From Eremophila alpestris peregrina (taxonomy: Eukaryota; Chordata; Aves; Passeriformes; Alaudidae), in NCBI GenBank assembly GCA_009792885.1, contig WMCF01000023.1, positions 10,624,013 through 10,688,012 on the forward strand: a stretch of DNA of 64,000 bases, given 5' to 3'. Position 1 is the first letter of the stretch, and the number at the start of each line of letters is the position of its first letter. The notes under the pieces were generated by a model. The model was not told the DNA's origin and ran no database searches. It worked only from the letters and a program-made list of their open reading frames with translations. Below, piece after piece: positions 14,501 through 25,466 of the stretch. Both the position numbers and the translations under genes were made by a program.

Positions 14501-15113
14501 CATGTTCCTGCACCCTCAGCACCTCTCCTCCTGCTGTGGAGGTGCTTGCATGAGAGCAATCTGCCATGCCTGCACCTTCTGATGGGTGGCTCTTGCAGGC
14601 ACAGAAACCTGCTCCTGTGTGCAGGGGGAATGTTAGGCCGCTCTTGACAGGGCTCCAGCTCACACAGAGCCAGGGCTGTGCTGTGAGAGGGAGTGGGACA
14701 CAGAAAGCCCTTCCAGCCTTGAAAAACCAGCAGGATTGCAGGCAGAATCCTGTTGCACAGCAGCCAGACTGGCTGGCACCCCAATAGGGCACTTCATCCC
14801 CAGACAGCTGCAGCTGGCCATGGCAACACCCATGCTGGGCAGCGTTGGAGCAGGCTGGAGGGCAGCTATGGGGGGAATGCAGCAGCACCCAGGGGTGCTG
14901 GTTCTTGCACTGCACTAACCACTCATGCTGTACGCGTGAGACACAAACCCCTCACACGTGCTCCAAGTGCACACCACACTGGAGAAACAAAACACACACC
15001 CCTACACTGCTAAAACACACTACACCCTCTGCTGCACAGCACTTACACACTGCACACATGGAAAGCCAAGTGGGTGTGTGCTGCAGACATGGGGTACAAG
15101 CCACAGCAGCCAC
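2511..15113. other. Non-coding, 12.6 kb, no gene seen
   Basis: Mostly unique AT-leaning sequence with frequent stops. Small features are a 13-base A run near 5,876, paired CCTGCAGG sites at 9,977 and 9,987, the hairpin and AT tract at 12.9 kb, and an AC-rich stretch at about 14,930-15,060 just before the LTR element. Open frames up to 187 codons (14,352-14,915, minus) lack recognisable domains. Confidence 0.6.
12879..12985. repeat. Hairpin followed by AT-rich low-complexity tract
   Basis: A perfect 9-bp stem, AGGTCTTTT / AAAAGACCT, with a 3-base loop (12,879-12,899) leads into about 80 bases of TATA-type sequence ending near 12,980. Confidence 0.8.
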
Positions 15114-15536
15114 TGCTGTGAAAGGTAGAAGAATTCAAAAATAAAGGCCTCATAAAATCAGGCCTGCTCTATTAAATTAATAGCCAGCCTGTCATCTCTT
15201 CTAAGTGCAGTTAAGCAATTTGCAAGTTCCCATATGAAAACAATCTTGGTATGAAAGGTTTGTTAACACAACAACCTATTTTGGGGTAGAAAAATAAGTA
15301 CGTCTGTAGAAACAAAAAGATCTGTTCCATGAGAACCCATAAAGGAAAAATGTAAACACCCTGAATCTCAGCAGGTATACGCAAATCACCTTCTGACCAA
15401 AAAATGAAGCACTAAGAAAACTCCCAGCCAACAGGTGTTGCACACGAGATCTGTGAGAACTGAATAAAATAAGTTACGTGAATAAAGAATTGGCTTTTCC
15501 CGCATGAATGGAGTCTCGACTAACTTATTACACTAT
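15114..15536 (+). repeat. 5' LTR
   Basis: It begins TGCTGTGA and ends near ...TTATTACACTAT, and aligns along its whole length with 18,714-19,127. It carries AATAAA motifs near its 3' end (about 15,464 and 15,480). It keeps six CpG sites that are all absent from the 3' LTR. Confidence 0.8.
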
Positions 15537-15710
15537 CCCGACTCGATCGCGGGAGGCGACGGCCGAGCCCGCCGGGAAAAAGGATGCGGGACCGAGCCGA
15601 GCCGGGACTGAGACACGGAATACGCAAAGCCGGGAACGAGCAGCCCGCAGCGAGACGGAATTCAGGCAGTGAATACACAAAGTAACGAGAGGCTGAGGCT
15701 GCAGCCGGCC

Positions 15711-15867
15711 CGGGACGGCACCGAACACGCCCGGACAGAACGGNNNNNNNNNNNNNNNNNNNNNNNNNNNNNCCGGGACGGCACCGAACACGCCCGGACA
15801 GAACGGGCCGGGCCGGGACGGCACCGAACACGCCCGGACAGAACAGAACGGGCCGGGCCGGCGGAGC
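15711..15867. repeat. 40-bp GC-rich tandem array, interrupted by a gap
   Basis: Units around GGCACCGAACACGCCCGG are visible before the gap (GCACCG at 15,718) and twice after it (15,781 and 15,821, an exact 40-base step). The last unit carries an extra AGAAC. The true copy number is hidden by the run of Ns. Confidence 0.85.
15744..15772. other. Assembly gap (29 Ns)
   Basis: Twenty-nine Ns interrupt the 40-bp array. The distance between the flanking matching positions (63 bases) is not a multiple of 40, so the gap size is unlikely to be real. Confidence 0.95.
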
Positions 15868-16220
15868 GGGGCCCGGGCGGGAGCGCGTGGAAACAAACCC
15901 AGCTCCGGGCAGCGCCTGCGGGGAGCGAACAGGCACCGAAAATGCACCGCGTCCGCTGGGACCGGGCACACAGCGGGCTCAAAAACCGCCGTGAGGGCAC
16001 GGTCAGACACCGGAGATGTGGAGACACGGTCTCGAATCGCGGGAGAGCACGGCCCTGAGCCGTGGGGAACGGCCGAGAGCCGGGAAATACATTGCGTGCG
16101 AGGGGAGGCGGGGCACGGGCTGAAGAACCGGGGAAATACAACATGATAATACAACGCAGGGAGCCGCGGAGACGCGCGAAAACCCACGGCCTTGAGCCGG
16201 GGAGCCAGCGGCCAAAAAGC

Positions 16221-16390
16221 CGCGGATAATACGCAGCGAAAATACGCACCGCGGCGCGTAATATTCGCAAAGTCCGCGCCGCGGGAATGTGATCGAGACT
16301 GGTGTGAGCTGCGGCCGACAAATCGCGGATAATACGCACGGATAATACGCGGTGGATAATACGCGCCGCGGCGCGTAATATGCGCTGAAA
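16221..16390. repeat. GGATAATACGC motif cluster with perfect 18-bp palindrome
   Basis: GGATAATACGC occurs at 16,224, 16,327, 16,340 and 16,354, and GCGCGTAATAT occurs at about 16,254 and 16,372. The two meet in a perfect 18-base palindrome at 16,360-16,377 (TACGCGCCG and its mirror). A related GATAATACG-like site lies near 16,500. Confidence 0.85.
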
Positions 16391-17640
16391 TTTGCAGGGG
16401 GGAGGGAGCGCGGCCGCGGGATAACGTCCAGAGTGGGAGTTTAAAAATGGGGTAAAATACGGGAAATCTTACATCCCGAATTTCAGCTGACGAAAAAGCG
16501 ATAATACGTGTGTGGGCGCTTATAGTGCGCAAATAAAACCTATAAAACAGGATAAAAGGAAATCGCGAACTTCATTGTTACAGCATAGAAAACAGCGTGA
16601 GAGTAGATGTACAAAACGTCTTTTCTATCGAAAGGTGGGACGAGTTGGGGCAGTTTTTATGGGCAGCGGCCATAGGGAAGATATGGTAGCCACAAAATCG
16701 TTACCTACATAGAATTTTATTAGAAAATAATTTTAAAAATTACATCTGCTGAAGAGACCGCGGCTACTGCGGCATCCGCCCCCCGCGGGCTCCAGAGACC
16801 TCTCGGTCACTACCCCCTGTGTCTGTAGGTCCGTTTCTGTTCCCTCTGCCCACCAACGATGGAAAAGTTACCTTTTATTTCCGTTTTTCATGTTGAAAAG
16901 TCTATTTAAAATGTTACAACCACTTCTAAACTGCTCTCGATCTAAGCCGTGTGAAGCCGCCCGGGGAACCGAAAAAAAACCCGGGAGATGGAATCTGTTT
17001 GTGTGCGCCACCGTAAAATGGTTCCGGCAAGGAACAGTGTCCCCGGGCGGGGCCCGCAGCAGCTCCGCGCGGGTGAGTTTTATCCTGCAGAAACCCATGA
17101 GCCCCGCTGGGTTCGCAGCTCCGTACGGAACACGTGAACTCTGCAGACGGCAGGCCCCGGACAGCATTCCCTGCAGCGCCGTTGCCATGGCATTCCCATG
17201 GCGCTGTTCAATGCCGCGGGGCTCCCGGGCGGGAGGTGGGAGCTGCGGGCGCTTTGAGTCTTTTTAACCTTTCCTGTGTTTGTTTTCGGTGTTTTCCCCC
17301 TTTTGCCCCGTGCGGTCCTTAGAGGGTTTTTTGTGGTGCTTTTTTCCCGCCGCGGGTGTTTGGGGCGGGCGGGGATGCGGCGGCCCCGGCGGGGCTGAGG
17401 CGGCCGGGCCGGGTCCGCTCCGCTCCCAGCGCCAGCGCTGCCCGCTCAGTCCGGAGTTGGGAACCGAACCCCTCGGTGTGAGCACAGCTCCGCGGCGTTC
17501 GGTGTTTCCTCTCCCCGCAGCAGCTGCACGACGGCAGCGCCCGGAGTTTGCTTTCTCTCCCACCCCCAGCACCTCCCTTTTCCCTGAGGACAGCACACAC
17601 CCCACCTCCCCTTTTCTGCATCAAAACAATGCTCCAGTCG

Positions 17641-18713
17641 CTTTGACTTAGCAATCTGAACCGATTGATATGGCAGCTGGGCCTATTTTTGAAGTGATCT
17701 CGGGAATAATTTTCTAGAGATGATTATCCAATTCTTCACTGATTTGAGGTTTATCAGCTGTTTGCAGACTGGGATGATGGTACAGTGTTTCAGAGATTGC
17801 TAATTACCTAATTTCACGTGCGTTATTAATTATGTCTGTTATCTGAAATATCCCTGATGGTTGTATTTGAATTATTCCTGATTGCTGTAAGTTCCTGGTG
17901 TCACTACATGTATTGTTCTGTTCTGATGTTCCCTTCATACTCATAAACAAAGACGTGCCTCTCATTAAAAATAAAAAAAAAAAAAAGATAATTTAACACC
18001 TTAAGAACATTCAAATAATGCAATATGTACATTAAAGATTAAGACAACAAATAATTTTTAATAATTCAATATTTACATTAAAAATTTGGGGAAAAGATCA
18101 TTAAATCTAAATACCAATTGAGTGTTCAACAGCAAAGCCTGATTGATTCATTGAAGATATACATGTGTTTTTATCATCAACAGGTTAAAAGTAGTCACCT
18201 ATTCATTTATGAGACATCAATTGCCTTGAGAAAATGAGGCCCAGTGAGAAGAGAAATGACTTCAGCACCACCCAGCCTTGGTAATCAGAACAGGAGCAGG
18301 AGTGGGACTACCAGAGCATGGCTGTGTCTGGAGACTGACAGAGGACACTTGTCAACAAAAGCCTTATGTCATCATCATGGTACAGTGTTCCTACTAACTT
18401 TCTTCAGCTCCCTCTTCCAGGCTCCCAAAAAGACATGCAGTGATGTCAAAAATCAACATTTCCAGCTAATGGACTTTAAAACAGTGGTCATTTATCTCAA
18501 TTTCCCCTAGAGACATTGGGTAATATTTTAATTTTTCTCACGTTGTGAGACCCTATGTCAGTCACATGATTGGACTGAATAAGTTTTGTTGAATGTAATT
18601 GGTTTTTTATGTATCTTGTTCCATATTTAGTAGATAACTGGTAATAGCTTTAGTAAGATACAAATTGTTTTAACACCAGAACATATGAGCTTTTTTAAAT
18701 TAAGAAAAAGGGA
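17641..18713. other. AT-rich interior tail of the LTR element
   Basis: This stretch is AT-rich with no convincing reading frame. It has AATAAA running straight into 14 A's (17,970-17,986), and it ends in the purine tract at 18,702-18,713. I recognise no retroviral gene. Confidence 0.5.
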
Positions 18714-19127
18714 TGTTGTGACAGGTAGAAGAATTATAAAAGCAAGGCCTCATAAAATCAGGCCTGCTCTATTAAATTAATAGCCAGCCTGTCATCTCTT
18801 CTAAGTGCAGTTAAACAATTTGCAAGCTCCCATGCAAAAACAATCTTAGTATGAATTAACACAACAACCTGTTCTTGGGTTGAAAAGTAAGTGCATCTAT
18901 GTAAACAGTAAGATCTGTTCCATGAGAACCCAAAAAGGAAAAATGTAAACAACCTGAATCTCAGCAGGTACACACAAATCACCTTCTGACCAAAAAATGA
19001 AGCAGTAAGAAAACTCCCAGCCAATAGGTGTTGCACACAAGGTGTGTGAAAACTGTATAAAATAAGTTATGTGAGCAAAGAATTGGCTTTTGAAAAAAAT
19101 GGAGCCTCAGGTAACTTATTACAATAT
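18714..19127 (+). repeat. 3' LTR
   Basis: It begins TGTTGTGACAGG directly after a purine tract and ends near ...TTATTACAATAT. It contains no CpG at all. A TATA-like TATAAAATAAG lies near 19,055; the 5' copy has AATAAAATAAG there. By eye, roughly 85-90% of aligned bases match the 5' LTR, so the insertion is not recent. Confidence 0.8.
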
Positions 19128-22100
19128 GCCACACTTATTGCAGGGGGAGGCAGGATCTGGGTGCTGTTCCTGCTTTCCCAGTCCAGGTTTCCCAGCCAGT
19201 TCCTTTCTTACACTGGTGGGATTGGCAGTAAGCAAAAGCAGAGCACAGCACATCCCCCCTGGGTAGCAGAGCAGAGAAAGCAGCATTTACCCTCTCCATC
19301 TCCGTTCTTTGCTCTGCTCCTCACCTTTAACTAAACACCAAATAACATCCACAGTATTTGTCTTAGACCATCTCAGCCTTCCCAAAGCACTCATTCTGTT
19401 GACCCTCAGTAATACCAGGATGCACTCAAGTCTTGCTGGAGGCAATGCTGTGCCTGGTGGCACACACTAAGCCATGCACAGTGCCAAAGGCACAGCTGGA
19501 TTGCTCAGGAGCAGAAGGCTGTTACAAGCTGGAGACTGACACTCATTTCCTCCAAATATTTAATAACAGTGGTTAATTTCAATGTCCTACCTGAGTCACT
19601 TGTTTGAAGCCAAGCAACCAAAACCAATAACAAAAAAGCTTTTATACCTTTGCATTATGTTACAGCAGCCATCCCTCTGCAGTGTGGGCTTCAAGATGGT
19701 TGACTTAATTCACAACTGTCTGGTCAAAGCTCCATTTTATTCCATTTTATTTGCTATTTTATTTCTAGTAAGTGCAGTCTTTCCCAAGTAAAACATTCCA
19801 CCTCCCTCCCCTCTCAGGAGGAGCAGATGCACGCTCCAACACTCTGAGCAAACATTACCTCCAGAGCAGCAAGTCAGAGGGAGCCCCCAAACAACCCTTT
19901 CTGTGCCTGTGCTGTGGCACAGCAGATGCTCAGCCAGGAAAGTCAGCCTGCTGCCCTGTGCAACCCAACTCCCAAAGCCTGAGTGTGCCCCAGCAGGAAT
20001 GCTGCAGGACAGTGCTCCTGGCTGCCAAGCATAGCTTTGATGGTCACTCATCTTCCTGCTCCTGGAGGGAGCTGCATGCCCAGCAGCAGAGACCTGCCTT
20101 TCTCACATCACTGCTCCTGGCACTGTTAATAAGCCAAGCCTGGAGCAAGAGCTGGATTTTGATTGATCCTGGACGCAGTGACTCACCAGGTTTGCTGGGG
20201 GTGGGAAGCCTGCACCTTAAAAAAAAATTTTTAAAAGCTATTAAGCACAATAAGCTGCTGCATGTTCTACCTCAGGGTGCAAGCTTGTGCTGGGGCTGAG
20301 GAGACCAGGGCCTACTGTTTTGGGATTTGTTTTAATTGTTTGTTAATGAATTCAGTCAGAAACAGCTGAGGGCACTCTCCTCCCCTCTGGAGTCCTTCAG
20401 CATCTGAGTGTCACTTGCTCTGTTCACCAAGAGCCACCCACCAAAAGCCACTCCCAGCCTGAGGCCACCAGCAGCACATGTTCTTGGAGTTCACTGGGGA
20501 AGAAACAACAACTTTACATGCAGAGTTTATGAAATTTGGAAGAACTGAACAGCTCAGAATTTCCACAAAAGGAGTGCAGATCTTCAGTGAAACTGAAGTA
20601 TGAAAACCACCTCCACCAAATACCCTCCTGAGGTACCAATTTCAGGACTAATAACAACAGAGGGGCACTAGGTAGTTTCTCCCAGGCCTTGTCAAAGGAA
20701 AAGGACACTGGGTATCCTTTGTTATTTCTGAGTAAAGGTTTTAAATTACACATCCAACTCCTGTTTTAGAAGGGATTGTGACACCAATGAGAAAGAATGC
20801 TGTTGCTGGTAGGGGTGAGGGGGACCTGGATGCCTTGCTGGTGAAGGGTCACACAATGTGTGACAGGTAACGCAACGTGTGCTGTGACTCCTCCCATCCT
20901 GAGGCTCAGGCAAATCCACTGCAGCCTGCTGACCATCACAGGAAGCCTCACAAGTGTGGACAGGTACACTCAGCAAGCAGAGAAACCTAAATCAGGTATA
21001 ATCACATCAAACAGTAAGTTCTCACAAAAAAAAAATCAGATTATTATAGGTGCAATCTAGCATAGCATAACACCAGCTCATGGTGCCATGAAGTCAAAAC
21101 ATCTGCTGAAATGCCACCACAACTTGAGTTTCTATGAAGTACTAAAGTTTGTGTCTCTAACCTTGAGTTTAATGCATCTTAAAGGCAAGTTTCCATGTTA
21201 CACTAATATATTCTGACATGTGTATGCTAAGGTATACAACACTTAATATTTGAACACAGAGGCACTAGAGCAGAGTTCCAGAAACTGAACAAAAGCATCT
21301 TCATGGGTTATCTAGTTTATCCCACTATTATTCTGTAGTGAAAAATAAATCCACAGTGATCCCTATAGATTCATGTACATCCATACCTGATCCATGCTTG
21401 CCAGCTACATAATGCACTCTGTGAAGCCCCTTGTGAAGTTGGTAAATAAAGCAATACCGGACAATCTCACTTCTAGGGACATCTTTTGTATTGTCTAAAT
21501 GTACTCCTCTTCTTTGGCAGTTGTATTTCATTTTCCTTCTCCTCTGATTGAAGCCAAGTGGATAATTTCCTTCACTGCCCCCTCGCCTTGGGTGTCACAT
21601 TTTCTAGACCCAGTTGTGGATTTAATTCCAGTGATACAGAGGAAGGAGCAGCCTCCTGCCTCTTAGTTTAATGGTCAGAGGAATCAAGCAGAAAATCCCC
21701 ATATTGATCTAATCATCTAGATTAGCACAGGTTTATTCTCATTTCCACGTGGCACACAATCATTTATACCCAACCTCAAAAGCGGTGGAGGCAAAAAGGA
21801 ACTGACCCCTTGTCAGCCATCCTCAAATGAAGAGGCTTGTATGGAAATTATGGCACACAGATAACCTGCCATCAGGGCTTAATGCACATCTTCATTTGCC
21901 AGGGGTTTACAGAAGTTTTGTCAGTCACACTGCAACAGTACCATTTGCTTGGGCCCACTCTTTGAGAGTACCTCTAATCCAGCACTCCACATGGGATGGT
22001 TACAGCTAATAAAGGTACTTTCTCTAACCTAGCAATAGCTTTGGACCAGCTGCCTTCACTAAAAGAAAGGCCAGAAAGACTTATTCTGCCTTCTTTGTCC

Positions 22101-22774
22101 CCAGCATGCAGCTACGTAATGTGTTCTGGAAACTTTGAATATTTGAAACAAGAGACAGTCGTTTGTCTTTATGGGCTGCATCAAATGGTGGATTTAAAAC
22201 AGTTGGGAGCATACAGAGCAAGGGTAGGAACGAGGAAACTTGGTTTGCTTCCTTGGTAACAAAATCTACAGCGCAGCAGGAGAACAGAGCATGATAATTA
22301 GGGAATTACAGCTGTTAGTCACAGAAAATATGCTGCAGTTGCAGGTCAGGGACCTGAGGTTGTAGCACAGGAAGGAAAACTGTAATTTAGAGTCTGCAAG
22401 GAACTCACTGCATGCATTAGACTTCTTGCTACTTATAGCATCCCTACACCTGTTTTCCAGGGTGGAAATCAAACAGACAAGAGCAGAGATCAGCAAAAAG
22501 CCTCCAAGGAAATAGAGTTTCCCTACAATAGTCAGGGCAAGAACTATTTTTAATGAGAAATGGATATTCCATTGACTCTTGTTCATTCTCCTTCTTTCTA
22601 AGCAGGGCAGTCAGAAGTGTGAACTTTAGGATGAGGGAGATGACAAAACTTGATCCATGCAGTTATTCTGGGAGCTCCCTTAAGAAGCACCAGTTGTTAC
22701 AAGGGATGAAAAATGTGAGTCCCACTGAAACAGGGCTTGACTTGGGGACGTCTGTGTATTAACCCAGAGCCTTG

Positions 22775-22818
22775 TATTAGTTTCCTGCATGGAAACTAAT
22801 AAGTTCCTGAAGGGAACT
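22775..22818. repeat. Two adjacent hairpins
   Basis: TATTAGTTTCC (22,775-22,785) pairs with GGAAACTAATA (22,791-22,801) around TGCAT. Directly after it, AGTTCC (22,802) pairs with GGAACT (22,813-22,818). Both stems are perfect. Confidence 0.85.
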
Positions 22819-25375
22819 GAAGGATACAAAGGGAAATACAAGCTTCAGACTGAATGCAATACCACTTGATTTTCCTAGTCTTCACCTTAAAAATGCCCAA
22901 CTCTAATCAAGTGCTCAAGAACAAGTCCAACAGATACTCACTATAACATCATTAAAGCCACTCTGCCACAAGCCTCTAAATGGAGAGGACCAGCTGGTAT
23001 AGTTTAAAGCAAATCTATTACTCGTGCTTTACTGTAACCCTTGATCCAGCTAAATCCCCCCACAAGAAATTCCTCATTGCCATTCCACACAAGGAGAGAA
23101 TTTCTATTTGTTTATTTCACCCAGTCTCCTCCACCCTTTGGTCCAAACTGGTCTTGTCCGTCCAAACTGTCTAGCTTTTGAGATAATCTTTCTTTCCAAA
23201 ACTTCTAGTGTGTGGAAAATCATCTTTCTTAATTCTCTGTCCTTAAATTAAGTTGCTTCAGAAACAAAGAGCTGACTCTTACAGGTGGGAACTGGAGCCT
23301 AAGGGAACCTGAGGGAACCTAAACTTGCTGAGGAGCAGAAGAAACACCCACCAGTTCCTGAGGCTGGCCAAGAGCTGACAGCTTCCTTTCTTCAGACCTG
23401 CAGCTGTGCTGCCCAACCACACAGCTCAGATTCAGAGGCCAGTACCAGGAGACCTGAGGCCATGAGGCTCAAGGCTCTCCATAAGGCATAATGAGCCCAT
23501 TAAAGTGATAATAGACAAGACTTACAGCACTTGCTTGCTGTACCAGCTAGCAGCTTTACATCACATCTCAGCCAAACTCATTCTTTCCATGGAAGAGCAG
23601 CTATTAATAACTTCCTACCATTCAGTCCAGCCTGCTGACCAGTAGCCAGGCCTCCCCAGTTCTCCTTGAAGGCTGGCAGCATGCCATGCAGATCAACTAA
23701 TTCAAACTATTTTGGACAGGAAGGTATTTCAGTGTCCCAGACCCTCAAGCTGTCCTAAGCTAGCCTCTGTTTCAAAGGAGTATTAGGTGAGTCACTCACT
23801 GCTCTCCCTTGGGCGAGGTGCCACAGCAAGAGCTCAGAGGTGAGCAAAGCCTCTGGGCTCTGGGGTAAAACCCCTCCCTTGGTACCTTGACAGCTCTCTG
23901 GCTGTCAAGTTTTCCTGATCTTGTAGGCTCTGAGGAGCAGTGGGAAGCACCTAGAGTCCACCAAAGGGATAAAACACTTCTGATCTTGGTGAGCTGCTCA
24001 CCCTAGAGCCTGCTCCTCAGGCAGAGTATGTGTCAGTCAGATGGTTTGTGCACTTGGAGGCTGAGGCAGTCGTGCCAAATGCTGCTGGAGCCTTCCTCCT
24101 CGCCCTGTTTCTGGTCAGCAGCAGACTGGCAAAGGCAGGTTGGCTCCCAATCCCTGCTCAGAACACAGCCTGTGTTCTCCACCTTACTGAGACACAACAC
24201 CTCAAAGGAGAGGCATTGCCGCCATTTGGGACAAGATTTCTTTACAATCAGGAGAAATGCTAGCTGAGATGCCTCTCAGTCCTTTTCACCAGAGCCACTT
24301 AACCATAATAATGTGACATTTGGTTTTAAAACCTTCCAGAGGAAGACTGTGATATGCATTTTAGCACCCCATGCACTGACTTGCCCTGGATGTACCTCCA
24401 CCCACTTGCTGGTACTTGTGCAGTCATTTCTCTAGGGGAGACAAGGATTCACCAGGTCTTGGTGCAATGCACCCAGTTCATCTCAGTAAAAGTTTTGAGT
24501 CCAATCCCCATAGTGCCAAGTGCTTGATGCCATTTTTAGAAAGCAGAATAACTAAGTATTTAAGGACAGATCCTTCCCCAAATAGACAAGAAGAGCCAAT
24601 CAGCAGCTGTTTCTCTGGAAAGATTTTGCCAGCACTACAAAAGCTCCATATAGAAGCAGAAAGGCACCACTTCTGAGCATAAATGCATGCTAGATGACAT
24701 TGCCACTAAATATACCAGGTGACTGTTAGCACAATTGGTTTGCTTCCAGTCTGATTCCCCTCTTTGGTGTGGGCAGCAAGGGCATCTTAAATGAAAAAAC
24801 CCCAAGATGAATTTAGTTTAATGACTGAACGTGAATGGGGGGCAGGGAAGAAGGAAGAGAGAACCAATATTAAGTGTGGAAACTAATACAAAAAGCTTCT
24901 GGGATATTAATAGTGTGCTGAACTAATAAGATGCAGTCAAAGCTATGAAGTTTCTGTAACACTGCAGCAGCTGCTACTGTGAAGTAAGGGACTAGAGTGG
25001 ATCTGTGTATTTACAGCAGTTATCTGAAAGCCTGGGCATGTAATTCCACTCAGAATCCCCACCAACACAAATACCTTAAAAGCAGACTGAAAAAAGCTCC
25101 TGTAAACCCACTAAGCACAATAGCTAAAGTTTCCACAAGAAATAATTCCTAGCATTACAGTTATGCTCACAGAGATGGGCTAAGACCCTTTCTCTGGACT
25201 GAAAAGAGAGCAGAAGCTCTTGCTGAGAATACGATATACTGCAGCAGCTCAAATATCTTAAAATCCTCCTGATTGCTAAAAAAACCCTCTGGGACAGGAA
25301 TCTGTAACAAAAAGAAGTCCCATAGAAGTCAGGCTAGACAGTGACTGCTAAAAAACTGTAGATTCACATTGCATT

Positions 25376-25466
25376 TTTGGTTTTTGTTTGATTGCTTGGG
25401 GTTTTTTTGTGGGCTTGGGGTTGGGTTATTTGGTTGTTGGTTTTGTTTGGGTTTGGGGTTTTTTTG
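25376..25466. repeat. T/G low-complexity tract
   Basis: Strings of TTTT, GGGG and TTGG make up some 90 bases without a fixed period. It is one of two such tracts in the window. A transcription-linked origin cannot be judged. Confidence 0.85.

Larger units (their letters stand above)
15537..17640. promoter_or_regulatory. CpG-rich block inside the LTR element
   Basis: About 2.1 kb of very high CpG density starts exactly at the inner edge of the 5' LTR and fades near 17,640. It contains a 40-bp tandem array, an assembly gap, a motif cluster around 16.2-16.4 kb and a second GC-rich stretch at 17.2-17.6 kb. Long open frames here are Arg/Pro/Ala-rich and reflect the scarcity of stop codons. It could be a captured host CpG island, an unusual retroelement leader, or the promoter of an unrecognised non-coding RNA. 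Confidence 0.6.
15114..19127 (+). mobile_element. Non-coding LTR retroelement with CpG-rich interior
   Basis: Two direct repeats of about 420 bp bound a 3.2-kb interior. The flanking pentamer GCCAC occurs at 15,109-15,113 and again at 19,128-19,132, as expected for a target-site duplication. A purine run, AAGAAAAAGGGA at 18,702-18,713, sits directly before the 3' LTR like a polypurine tract. No tRNA primer-binding site starting TGG follows the 5' LTR, and I recognise no gag, protease, reverse transcriptase, integrase or envelope in any frame. I infer a non-autonomous element. The family is not identified. Confidence 0.7.

Noticed and set aside
14352..14915. 187-codon minus-strand frame and overlapping plus-strand frames
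   Set aside because: Locally GC-richer DNA opens frames on both strands at once. None shows a domain.
15528..16532. Longest open frame of the window (334 codons, minus strand) and its overlapping frames
   Set aside because: It lies wholly in the CpG-rich block where stops are rare, crosses the N gap, is Arg/Pro/Ala-rich and has open shadows in other frames. No domain is recognisable.
21328..21587. Minus-strand open frame with a protein-like composition (GNYPLGFNQRRRKMKYNCQR)
   Set aside because: I tested it as an exon. The only good upstream acceptor (TCTAG near 21,604) would put a TGA in this frame, and no partner exon or known domain could be found.
22266..22586. Minus-strand open frame with a membrane-like N-terminus
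   Set aside because: Hydrophobic runs are expected from T-rich DNA, and no homologue, promoter or compatible second exon was found.
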